Positions 1 to 6,789 of a DNA stretch of 8,231 nucleotides are shown here, one piece after another (position 1 is the stretch's first letter; every line of letters begins with the position of its first letter). This DNA is from Candidatus Latescibacterota bacterium. Its GTDB lineage: Bacteria > Latescibacterota > UBA2968 > UBA8231. The position numbers and the translations under genes were made by a program. The notes below the pieces were generated by a model that was given only the letters and a program-made list of their open reading frames with translations, was not told where the DNA came from and did not search any database. Location of the stretch: contig JAJDTN010000110.1 of assembly GCA_022827165.1 (NCBI GenBank), forward strand, positions 1-8,231, written 5' to 3'.

Positions 1-2588
1 TCGGCGGCGACCTCGGAGCCGGGGAACCTCTCGACGAGAGCCTGGAAGGCCTCCAGCGACTGGTCCCACTCCCTCAGGTTGAAGTGGGCGTACCCGAGGT
101 AGTAGTGGGCGTACAGGGCGTTGGGCGAGCGCGGGAAGCGCTCCACGAAGTCGGCCAGGGTGCCGGTGGCGTCGTCGAGTCGGTCGCTCTCGAAGTAGAG
201 GGTGCCCAGGCCGTAGGCCATGTCGGGCGAGTACCAGGAGTCGGGGAAGCGCCGGAGGCCCTCGGCGTAGGTGGCCATGGCGGCCTCGCCCTGGCCGCTG
301 CGGTACTGGCTCTCGCCGATGAGGTAGTACACCAGCTCGTCGATCCAGTAGTCCTTGTGCTCGAGGCTGTCCTCGAACTCCATGTCGAGGATCCGGCGCC
401 CCGTGTCGACGGCCATGTCGTACTGCTCCAGCTCGAAGAACAGCTCGAGAATGAGCACCATGTACTCGGCCCGCTCCGTGGGATCGGCGGAGGTCTCGGC
501 CAGCCGGCCGTAGCTGGCCAGGGCCTCCTGCTGCCGGTCGAGGCGCAGGTAGGCGAGGCCGAGCATCTTCTGCGCCGGGCCGCGGATGCGCTCGTTGCCG
601 GACTCGACCAGCACCCGCAGGTCCTTCTCGGCCTCGGCGTAGCGCTCGAGGCGGGAGTAGCCCGTTCCCCGGTCGTAGCGGGCGATCTCCACCAGCGCCG
701 GGTCCGCCGTGAGGGCGATGGTCTGCGTGAAGGCCTCCACGGCGCGCTCGTACTGTTGCTTGCCGGCCCAGGCCTTGCCCGTCAGGTAGTGGTACTGGGC
801 GCGCTCGCTGTCGGCGGCGGAGGCCCCCATGCCGTCGGAGAGGACCTCCAGGGCGCGGTCGTGGCTCTCCAGGGTCACGAAGGCGCGGCCCGCCTCCAGG
901 CGGGAGAGGGAGAACTGGGGCGCCGAGCGGCGCACGGCGAGGAACTCCTCCACGGCGCCCTCCAGGTCGCCCCGCTTCTGCAGGACCAGGCCCAGCTCGA
1001 AACGGGCGATGTCGAGGTGGGTGGAGTCGCGGGCGCCGGCGATGATCTCGCCGTACACGCCGGCGGAGAGATCGAACTCCTCGCGGCCGAAGTACATGCG
1101 CGCCAGCTGGAACCGCGAGCTGCGGGCATAGGTGCCGTCGGGGTCCTCGTCGATGATGCCGCGGAACGCCTCCACCGCCTCGGCGAGCTCCGCCTCGCCG
1201 CCCATCCGCTGCTTGCAGAGGGCGGCGTTGAAGCGGGCGGCGGTGAGAAAGCTCGGGTCGGAGTGCTGCTCGAGGATGGTGGAGTACGCCTGCAGGGCCC
1301 GGCCGTAGGCCTGGCGGCTCTCCCCCCCGGCCTGGGCGAGCCCCTCGGCCTCGGCATAGCGGGCCTGGCCGATCTCGAACCAGGCGTTGGCCGGGGTGAA
1401 CCCGGCCTGCTGCGCCACCTCGGAGTAGCCCTTCAGATAGACGTTGTACTCGCGGACGGCGTCGTCGTAGAGGTCCTCTCCCCACTCCTGGCTCGCCTCG
1501 GCGTAGCGCTTGGCCAGCTGGAACTGCATTCGCGCCTTGAAGATGCGGTTGGGGATGTTGTCGATCGCCTCGCGGTAGGCGGCGACGCAGCGCTCCAGGC
1601 GGCGGTTCTCGAAGTGCATGTCCGCCAGGCTCTGGTAGGCCCGCTCCACGAGGCGCCGCTCCTGGGCGAAGACCGAGACCACCACGCGGTAGGACTCCTC
1701 GGCCTGCTCGAACTCCCCGAGCTTGCCGTAGCTGTCGCCGATGCGGATCTGGGCCTTGGCGGTCAGCTCGTACTCGGTCTCGTCCACGAGGCCGGCGACC
1801 TTCTCGAACTGCATCCGCTGGATCTCCTGCTCGGTCAGCTCGAGGATGTTGGCGCGGTCCACCAGCCGCTGGTACCAGGGGACCGCCTCGGCGTAGCGGC
1901 CCTGGTCGTACCAGCACTCCCCGATCTGGAACAGGGCCCGGCTCACGTGGAAGCCGGACTCGAAGCGCTCCGTCAGCCCGGTGAAGGCCTCGATGCTGCG
2001 GGCGTACTCCCCGAGCTCGTACCACGACCAGCCGATGTTGTAGAGGGCCTCCACGAGGTAGGCGCTGTCGGGATACCTGTCGACGAACTCCCGGCCCACG
2101 CGGATGACCTCCTGGTAGCGCCGGGCGGTGTACCAGCTCGTCATGATCCGGCTCATGGCGAGGACCCGCAGCTCCTCGGAGCCGGACCGCTTCTCGACCC
2201 GGGAGAAGTGACTCACGGCCTCCTCCAGGTACTCGTTGGCCCGGTCGAGGCGCTGCTGCCGCTGGCGCTCGTTGGCCGTGGCCTCGGCGGCCTGGAACTC
2301 CTCCTCGAACATCTTGAAGTAGGAGTTGCCCACTTGGTAGATCGCCGCGTCCTTGACCGTGGTCTCCACGTCGCCCACGACGACGACGATGGCGGCGTCG
2401 TCGAGGAGGAGGCTGCGGACGCCGCCCACGTCGCTGTACTTCTCGATCGCCTGGTCGTAGGCGCCCTCGGAGTAGAAGCTCTGGCCCGCCTGGAAGGTGG
2501 AAAGCATGTAGTCCTCGGTGGGCACGTCCCGGGCGAGGAGGGAAATGCCCAGGGTGACGCCGACGATGGAGAGTCCGATCAAGCTCAT
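1..2588 (-). CDS. Giant exported TPR protein (C-terminus outside window)
   Basis: At least 862 residues are encoded, with no stop before the left edge. The N-terminus (MSLIGLSIVG..., 1-19) is hydrophobic and could be a signal peptide cut near LLA-RDV or a membrane anchor, though it lacks the usual N-terminal positive charge. The rest is built of roughly 17 degenerate TPR units of 34-40 residues. Examples are ALYNIGWSWYELGEYARSIE, ALFQIGECWYDQGRYAEAV, RFELGLVLQKRGDLEGAVEE and ALYAHYYLGYAHFNLREWDQ. Many units end in a-x-RFP or similar, as in the periplasmic CpoB/YbgF and BamD-type TPR proteins. Residues about 58-80 contain a hydrophobic, acidic stretch (DDAAIVVVVGDVETTVKDAA) that does not fit a TPR helix. 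The ATG overlaps the preceding stop as ATGA and has a strong AGGAGG site 7 bases upstream. It probably acts in the periplasm or at the outer membrane as a large scaffold; that role is inferred from context. Confidence 0.9.
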   Translation of the reverse strand, partial: MSLIGLSIVGVTLGISLLARDVPTEDYMLSTFQAGQSFYSEGAYDQAIEKYSDVGGVRSLLLDDAAIVVVVGDVETTVKDAAIYQVGNSYFKMFEEEFQAAEATANERQRQQRLDRANEYLEEAVSHFSRVEKRSGSEELRVLAMSRIMTSWYTARRYQEVIRVGREFVDRYPDSAYLVEALYNIGWSWYELGEYARSIEAFTGLTERFESGFHVSRALFQIGECWYDQGRYAEAVPWYQRLVDRANILELTEQEIQRMQFEKVAGLVDETEYELTAKAQIRIGDSYGKLGEFEQAEESYRVVVSVFAQERRLVERAYQSLADMHFENRRLERCVAAYREAIDNIPNRIFKARMQFQLAKRYAEASQEWGEDLYDDAVREYNVYLKGYSEVAQQAGFTPANAWFEIGQARYAEAEGLAQAGGESRQAYGRALQAYSTILEQHSDPSFLTAARFNAALCKQRMGGEAELAEAVEAFRGIIDEDPDGTYARSSRFQLARMYFGREEFDLSAGVYGEIIAGARDSTHLDIARFELGLVLQKRGDLEGAVEEFLAVRRSAPQFSLSRLEAGRAFVTLESHDRALEVLSDGMGASAADSERAQYHYLTGKAWAGKQQYERAVEAFTQTIALTADPALVEIARYDRGTGYSRLERYAEAEKDLRVLVESGNERIRGPAQKMLGLAYLRLDRQQEALASYGRLAETSADPTERAEYMVLILELFFELEQYDMAVDTGRRILDMEFEDSLEHKDYWIDELVYYLIGESQYRSGQGEAAMATYAEGLRRFPDSWYSPDMAYGLGTLYFESDRLDDATGTLADFVERFPRSPNALYAHYYLGYAHFNLREWDQSLEAFQALVERFPGSEVAA

Positions 2589-3832
2589 CTGCGGTCCTCC
2601 TCCCGGGAACGCGCCTCGAGGGCCGACTCGAGGGCCTGCCGGGCTTCCTCGAAGCCGGGACGGATGGCCAGGGCCTTCCGGTACTCCTCGACGGCCCTGC
2701 CGTACTTACCGTACTTCTCGTGCACCTGGCCCAGCTTCCAGCGGGAGACGGCGTCGCCGGGCATGTACAGCAGGACCCGGCTGACGTTCTCCCTCTCCTT
2801 GGCGTACTCGCTCATCTGGCGGAACAGCTCCATCTCCCGCCGCGCCTCCGCGGTCCGGCCCAGCCTCATGTAGAGGCGTCCCAGGTTGTAGCGGGCGTCG
2901 GCGTACTCGGGATCGATCTCGATCGCCTTCCTCAACCCGGCTTCGGCCTCCTCGTGCCGGCCCCGGGCCGCCAGCAGCCGGCCCATGCGGTAGTGGGCCT
3001 CCCCGTGGGACGGCTTGATGGCAATCGCCTCCCGGTACTTCTCCAAGGCCTCGGTCTCGCGCTGCAGCCCCTCGTGGACGACGCCGAGGTGATAGTGGAT
3101 GGCGGCCACCCCGGGCTCGTGCTCCAGGGCCTTCCGGAAGCAGTCGGCCGCCTCCTCGTAGCGGCCCTCCTCCTCGTGGGCCAGGCCGAGGTTGTACCAG
3201 GCCCGCCCCTGCCGGGGGTTGAGCTCGATCGAGCGCTTCAGCTCCCGCACCGCCTGCGAGGACCGGCCGAGGGCGATGCTGGCCAGGGCCATGTTGTTGT
3301 GCGCCTGGTAGAGGCCGCGCCGCAGCTGCAGCGCCCTGCCGTACTCCTCCAGCGCGTCGGCGTAGCGCCCGACCTGGGAGTAGAAGGCGCCGAGGTTGAA
3401 GTAGGTCACGGCCGAGTTCGGGTCGATGGCGAGGGCCCTCCGGTAGACCGCCTCGGCCTGCGCGGCACGGCCGCTCTCGGAGTAGACGATGGCCAGGTTG
3501 TTGTAGGTCTCGGCCACGGTGGAATCGATGGCGAGGGCCTGTTGCAGGAGCGCCTCGGCCCTCGGGGAGTCTCCCGAGGCCCGGTAGGCCATGCCCAGGC
3601 CGTTGTAGGCGGGCACGAAGTCGGGATCGCGGTCCAGGGCCTGCTGGTAGACCTCGATGGCGGCGGTGGTCTCCCCCGCGTGCAGGCGGGCGTTGCCCTC
3701 CTCGAAGAGGGCCCGGGCCTCGGCGCGGTTGCGCCGGGGCTCGGCGACGCCGAAGTGGTAGTACAGACCCCCGCCGAGGCCGGCGGCCACCAGGGCCGCA
3801 CCGCCCCACTTGAGCCAGGGGACGCGCTTCAT
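2585..3832 (-). CDS. Membrane-anchored ten-repeat TPR protein
   Basis: The 415-residue protein has a basic N-terminus (MKRVPWLKWG), one membrane helix or uncleaved signal (about 9-25) and then TPR repeats. Nine repeats keep an exact 34-residue register: the equivalent hydrophobic position falls at 79, 113, 147, 181, 215, 249, 283 and 317, with the first unit at about 37-70. A tenth unit (about 361-396) follows a 16-residue insertion. Consensus elements such as YNLG, GRY.EA and ALAIDP are easy to see. The tail (about 400-415) is highly charged. TPR arrays bind other proteins, so it is probably an assembly factor in the envelope complex. The start ATG overlaps the DUF4340 stop (ATGA at 3832-3829), preceded by a weak GGTGGCGG. 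An open frame continues upstream of this ATG to 4969, but it runs antiparallel in codon sense to the DUF4340 gene and is not coding. Confidence 0.92.
   Translation of the reverse strand: MKRVPWLKWGGAALVAAGLGGGLYYHFGVAEPRRNRAEARALFEEGNARLHAGETTAAIEVYQQALDRDPDFVPAYNGLGMAYRASGDSPRAEALLQQALAIDSTVAETYNNLAIVYSESGRAAQAEAVYRRALAIDPNSAVTYFNLGAFYSQVGRYADALEEYGRALQLRRGLYQAHNNMALASIALGRSSQAVRELKRSIELNPRQGRAWYNLGLAHEEEGRYEEAADCFRKALEHEPGVAAIHYHLGVVHEGLQRETEALEKYREAIAIKPSHGEAHYRMGRLLAARGRHEEAEAGLRKAIEIDPEYADARYNLGRLYMRLGRTAEARREMELFRQMSEYAKERENVSRVLLYMPGDAVSRWKLGQVHEKYGKYGRAVEEYRKALAIRPGFEEARQALESALEARSREEDRR
2596..2601 (-). promoter_or_regulatory. Ribosome binding site of the giant TPR gene, inside the preceding gene
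   Basis: AGGAGG on the minus strand, within a longer GGGAGGAGG, lies 7 bases before the ATG at 2588 and within the last codons of the ten-repeat TPR gene. It fixes the start and, with the ATGA overlap, indicates translational coupling. Confidence 0.8.
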
Positions 3833-5172
3833 CCGCCACCGCTCGAGCCCTGTTCCTTGAAGATCCGGTCCACGCCCAGGAGCTGGACCGTCTCCCTGTC
3901 GACGAGGCAGGCGAGGTCGTTCCCGCTGCCCCTGGCGTAGACCATCTCTCCCTGCACCTGACCGAGGGCCAGGTCGCCCACCAGCTCCTCCTCCGCCCAC
4001 ACCCGGATCCTGGCCCGCGGCGGATCGAGCCCGTACGAGCCGCCAGCCGGCTGCGCGGAGACGAAGCCCTCGGCCCGCAGCTCCTCCATGTTGTAGAGGA
4101 TGGCGTCGAGCTCCGTGCCGTTCACCGGCCGCTGCTGGGGGACGGCCAGCCACGCCGCGCCCTGCCGCACGCAGAGCACGGTCCGGCCCGGGTAGGCGAA
4201 CTCGACGCGGTCCACGCTCTTCCTCTCGAAAGAGAGGAGACGCTTGAACCTCAGGCCGAAGGCGGCTTCGTCGAGCCGCTCCACCAGAGCCGAGTCGACG
4301 GTGAAGACCGAAGGCTGGGAGAGGTTCTTCGCGTGGTACCCGTTCTCCGCGCCCCCGCCGATCCACAGGCCATACGTCCCGCCGCCAGCCGTGGTGACCC
4401 CGATGCGGTACCTCGGGGCATCGAGGCCGTACTCCCCGAGGCTGGCGGGACGGTCGTCGACGAACTCCTTCACCGGCGCGCTCAGCTTCGCGAGAACGGT
4501 CTGGATCCCCTCCTCGTCGCCCCTCGTCTCCAAGGGGCTCTTCATCTGCCAGCCGTCCTCCAGCTTCGCCACCTCGATGGCGCCGTCCGGGCTCTCGATG
4601 CGCAGGTTTCTGGCATGGCCCCGCTCGAAATTCAGAGCCCGCTTCTCCCGCAACTGGGCGAAGCCCCGGTTGACCCCGGTCCGCCGGTACAGCTCGGTCA
4701 TTCCGATGCGGTCCTCGGAAGTCTTCTTGACGTAGACGTACACGCCCATGGGGCTGTCCCCGTAGAGGACGGTGTCGAGGACGCTCCCCTTGACCCTCAG
4801 GGTCACCATCATGTGGGGCGGATCGAGGCCGTACTCCCGGAGGAGGTCGGGGTCGCCGGCGTCCTCCAGGAGCAGGTACTTCTTCAGGCGGGCCCGCTCC
4901 AGGTTGACCAGCACCGTCTCCACGGCGCCGCGGCTGGCGTCGACCTCCACGGGCTCGACGATGCGCCACTGGTCCCCCGCCTTGCGGCAGACCACCCGGC
5001 CCTTGGGGCCGTCGACGGTGAGCTCGTCGGCCTCCTTCTTGTCGAAGACCAGCAGCTCCCGGGAGAGGACGTCGGCCGCCTCCACCTCCTGCTCCCGCCG
5101 GTTGGAGTAGAGCACGGCTCCGAGGACGAGGACGAAGAGGAGCCCCACGAGGAGAGCGGTCTTCAGGTTCAT
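3829..5172 (-). CDS. Membrane-anchored protein with three tandem DUF4340-like units
   Basis: The 447-residue protein opens with a membrane helix (about 4-22) and is then soluble, presumably in the periplasm. The rest divides into three similar units of about 130 residues (about 40-170, 178-304, 311-440). Each begins with a leucine/phenylalanine strand (Phe43, Phe182, Phe315). Each then has a tryptophan (Trp69, Trp208, Trp341) followed by proline, and a Y-G-L-D-x-P motif at 114-119, 248-253 and 380-385. This motif and layout match DUF4340, which I know mainly from proteins beside GldG-type ABC transporters; no ABC gene is present here. No enzymatic residues stand out, so a scaffold or binding role is likely. 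The start lies 4 bases after exbD and has no clear ribosome site (the minus strand reads GAGCTCTGATCCC before ATG), suggesting reinitiation. The stop overlaps the next start as ATGA. Confidence 0.9.
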   Translation of the reverse strand: MNLKTALLVGLLFVLVLGAVLYSNRREQEVEAADVLSRELLVFDKKEADELTVDGPKGRVVCRKAGDQWRIVEPVEVDASRGAVETVLVNLERARLKKYLLLEDAGDPDLLREYGLDPPHMMVTLRVKGSVLDTVLYGDSPMGVYVYVKKTSEDRIGMTELYRRTGVNRGFAQLREKRALNFERGHARNLRIESPDGAIEVAKLEDGWQMKSPLETRGDEEGIQTVLAKLSAPVKEFVDDRPASLGEYGLDAPRYRIGVTTAGGGTYGLWIGGGAENGYHAKNLSQPSVFTVDSALVERLDEAAFGLRFKRLLSFERKSVDRVEFAYPGRTVLCVRQGAAWLAVPQQRPVNGTELDAILYNMEELRAEGFVSAQPAGGSYGLDPPRARIRVWAEEELVGDLALGQVQGEMVYARGSGNDLACLVDRETVQLLGVDRIFKEQGSSGGG

Positions 5173-5176
5173 GGGA

Positions 5177-5587
5177 TCAGAGCTCGACCTTCTCGTCTTC
5201 GGTGGCCAGGACCACCTTCTCGATGCGCAGGCGCTTGGCCACCTCGATCAGGTCGAGGAGGTGCTTGTGCTTCGTCTCCTTGTCGGTGCGCACGATCAGG
5301 GTCAGGCTCCTCGTCCCCTGCTTGTGGCGCAGCAGCACCTGCTCCAGGTCGGCGGCGCTGACCAGCTCGCGGTTGATCTCCATGCGCCCGTCGGCGGTGA
5401 TGGAGCTCACCAGCTTCTTCTCCTGCACCCGCTGCGCCTGCTGCGCCTCGGGCAGCTCCAGCTGCAGGCTGTAGGGCTGCTTGAAGACGGTGGTGACCAT
5501 GAAGAAGATCAACAGCAGGAAGACGCAGTCGATCATCGGCGTCAGGTTGAAGTCGGGCTCGCGCTCGGTGTTCCGCTGCCTGGCCAT
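5177..5587 (-). CDS. exbD: ExbD/TolR-family biopolymer transport protein, second copy
   Basis: This 136-residue protein is a second ExbD-family subunit. It has a short N-terminus, then NLTPMIDCVFLLLIFFMVTT (14-33), where Asp20 is the conserved membrane aspartate, followed by LQLELPEA (41-48) and a periplasmic domain ending in a charged tail. The 17 residues from Ile19 to Phe35 are identical to residues 24-40 of the upstream copy. The periplasmic halves are clearly different in sequence, so the two copies are probably specialised rather than redundant. An arrangement of one ExbB-like and two ExbD-like proteins is known from the Myxococcus AglRQS motor and from several other bacterial groups. 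The stop is 4 bases before the next gene. Family assignment is secure and the reason for two copies is unknown. Confidence 0.94.
   Translation of the reverse strand: MARQRNTEREPDFNLTPMIDCVFLLLIFFMVTTVFKQPYSLQLELPEAQQAQRVQEKKLVSSITADGRMEINRELVSAADLEQVLLRHKQGTRSLTLIVRTDKETKHKHLLDLIEVAKRLRIEKVVLATEDEKVEL
5483..5533 (-). repeat. 51-base segment shared by the two exbD genes, copy in the second exbD
   Basis: Counterpart of 5888-5938, 405 bases away, differing only at 5512 (a). It encodes the helix containing Asp20. Strong protein constraint, high-GC codon bias, or local gene conversion could each explain it. Confidence 0.85.
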
Positions 5588-5590
5588 GCC

Positions 5591-6007
5591 CTACTCCTCC
5601 TGTACCCGCACGAGGGCGATCCCCTTCACCCCCACCCCCTTGGCCGTGTCCACCACGTAGACCACGTGCTTCTGGGCGCACTCCTCGTCGGCCTGGACGA
5701 TGATGTTCTCGTTGTTGGCCTCCTCCATGGCGGTGGTCAGGCGCGCGCCGAGGTCGGCGGCGGCCACCGCCTCGCCGCCGATCTCGATCGCCCCCTCTTC
5801 ACTCAGAATGACGTTGATGTCCTTCTTCTGCTCCTCCTCCGCCTCGCTCGGGGACGGCAGGTCCACGTCCAGCCCCTTCGTGTGCAGGAAGACGGTGGTG
5901 ACCATGAAGAAGATCAGCAGCAGGAAGACGCAGTCGATGAGGGGGGTCATGTCGGGCTCCCCCTCCTCGGCGACGCTGCGGATGTGCTCTACGCGGTGTC
6001 GGGCCAT
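5591..6007 (-). CDS. exbD: ExbD/TolR-family biopolymer transport protein, first copy
   Basis: The 138-residue protein has the standard ExbD plan: a short cytoplasmic N-terminus, one membrane helix (about 23-41) and a small periplasmic domain. The helix carries MTPLIDCVFLLLIFFMVTT (20-38). Asp25 in it is the conserved proton-binding residue, at the same number as Asp25 of E. coli ExbD. The post-helix motif DVDLPSP (47-53) and the C-terminal region YVVDTAKGVGVKGIALV (117-133) are family-typical. The linker 54-63 is strongly acidic and basic, with EAEEEQKK. The protein should pair with the upstream ExbB and press on or bind a periplasmic partner. Its stop codon is only 3 bases from the start of a second, divergent exbD, and its last codons contain that gene's ribosome site. 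The two ExbD proteins may form a heterodimer, but that is inference. Confidence 0.94.
   Translation of the reverse strand: MARHRVEHIRSVAEEGEPDMTPLIDCVFLLLIFFMVTTVFLHTKGLDVDLPSPSEAEEEQKKDINVILSEEGAIEIGGEAVAAADLGARLTTAMEEANNENIIVQADEECAQKHVVYVVDTAKGVGVKGIALVRVQEE
5594..5601 (-). promoter_or_regulatory. Ribosome binding site of the second exbD, inside the first exbD
   Basis: AGGAGGAG on the minus strand overlaps the last codons of the upstream exbD. Its AGGAGG core is 8 bases before the ATG at 5587. This strong, embedded site suggests coupled translation of the two ExbD subunits. Confidence 0.75.
5888..5938 (-). repeat. 51-base segment shared by the two exbD genes, copy in the first exbD
   Basis: This segment matches 5483-5533 at 50 of 51 bases by my count; the single difference (g at 5917) is a synonymous leucine codon change. 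It encodes the membrane helix with the conserved Asp25. Flanking DNA diverges at once on both sides. Confidence 0.85.
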
Positions 6008-6016
6008 GCCGTGCGG

Positions 6017-6021
6017 CTCCT
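6017..6021 (-). promoter_or_regulatory. Ribosome binding site of the first exbD
   Basis: AGGAG on the minus strand, 9 bases before the ATG at 6007, within the 22-base gap after exbB. Confidence 0.6.
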
Positions 6022-6029
6022 GAGGGCCC

Positions 6030-6758
6030 CTAGGCCGGCTGCCGGGACATGAGCAGGGTGTTGGCGAAGGCGTGGCCGTAGACCTCGACCTGCTCCAGGG
6101 CCTTGTCGGCCCGGCGCGACAGGTAGCGGTAGGCGACGATGGTGGGGATGGCGATGATCAACCCCGAGGCGGTCGTCACCAGGGCCTGGGAGATGCCGCC
6201 GGCCACCACCCTCGGGTCTCCGGCTCCGGCCACGGCGATCGACTCGAAGGCGATGATCATGCCCATGATCGTACCCAGCAGCCCCAGGAGGGGGCTGATG
6301 TTGCCGATGGTGTAGAGGGTGGGCAGGTTCCTGGCCAGGTAGGTGCGCGCCGCCGCCTCCGTCTCGATCACCAGCTCGCCCTTCATGTCGGTCTGCTCTC
6401 TCTGCATGACCATGAAGCGTCCCACCTCGCCTCCCCCGGCCGACTCGGCGAGACGGACGATCTCCTGATTGGTCTCCTGGAACTCCCGCTGCTCGATGAG
6501 CAGGGTGTCGTGGCGCTTCAGCAGCGACGAGAAGATGAAGTTGAGCACGCCCTTGCCCTGGTTGCACTCCTCCACCACCGCCTCGCGGCCGCCGTTGAGG
6601 AGGGAGGCCTCGAGCCGGTCCAGCTCCTCCTTGGCGCGGCCGGGAGCCGGGATATGGCCGAGGACCCAGAGCCTCTCGATGGTGTAGGCGACGGCCAGAA
6701 CCGCGCAGATGGTGAGGGGCACCATCAGGGGGCCGCCGCTCTTCAGGATCTCCCACAT
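6030..6758 (-). CDS. exbB: ExbB/TolQ/MotA-family proton channel subunit
   Basis: This 242-residue inner-membrane protein has the three-helix plan of ExbB/TolQ: helix 1 at about 11-34, a long cytoplasmic loop (about 35-146), helix 2 at about 148-174 and helix 3 at about 188-212. The family signature is clear: ISPLLGLLGTIMGMI (154-168) and GISQALVTTASGLIIAIP (188-205). Thr163 and Thr196 are 33 residues apart, the same spacing as the pore threonines T148 and T181 of E. coli ExbB, which suggests an intact proton path. ExbB assembles as a ring around ExbD and turns proton flow into movement of a periplasmic partner. The length is normal for the family. The exbD-like gene follows after 22 bases. 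Whether it belongs functionally to the Exb, Tol or gliding-motor branch cannot be told from the sequence. The family assignment is very secure. Confidence 0.95.
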   Translation of the reverse strand: MWEILKSGGPLMVPLTICAVLAVAYTIERLWVLGHIPAPGRAKEELDRLEASLLNGGREAVVEECNQGKGVLNFIFSSLLKRHDTLLIEQREFQETNQEIVRLAESAGGGEVGRFMVMQREQTDMKGELVIETEAAARTYLARNLPTLYTIGNISPLLGLLGTIMGMIIAFESIAVAGAGDPRVVAGGISQALVTTASGLIIAIPTIVAYRYLSRRADKALEQVEVYGHAFANTLLMSRQPA

Positions 6759-6766
6759 CTCGATTG

Positions 6767-6774
6767 CTCCTTCC
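6767..6774 (-). promoter_or_regulatory. Ribosome binding site of exbB
   Basis: GGAAGGAG on the minus strand, 8 bases before the ATG at 6758, supports that start. It lies in the 31-base gap after the DUF4159 gene (6759-6789), the longest gap in the window. I see no promoter or terminator hairpin there. Confidence 0.75.
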
Positions 6775-6789
6775 GCCCGTGCTCCCCGG

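Noticed and set aside
84..2873. A 929-codon open frame on the plus strand.
   Set aside because: It lies antisense to two clear TPR genes, spans their boundary, and its translation is low-complexity (Val, Leu, Gly, Ala, His, Glu rich) with no domain. High G+C codon use on the real strand removes stops from the opposite frame.
2706..4969. Minus-strand frames in other registers, including an upstream extension of the TPR gene frame to 4969.
   Set aside because: The extension is out of frame with the well-supported DUF4340 gene and reads as Arg/Gly/Pro-rich sequence. The TPR protein has a good membrane-anchor start at 3832.
2720..5361. Further plus-strand open frames of 340-400 codons (2720-3940 and 4333-5361).
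   Set aside because: Same antisense effect over the TPR, DUF4340 and ExbD genes; composition is biased and they cross real gene boundaries.
6759..6789. Possible promoter or terminator in the 31-base gap before exbB.
   Set aside because: The gap holds little beyond the ribosome site; I see no hairpin with a T run and no convincing -35/-10 pair.
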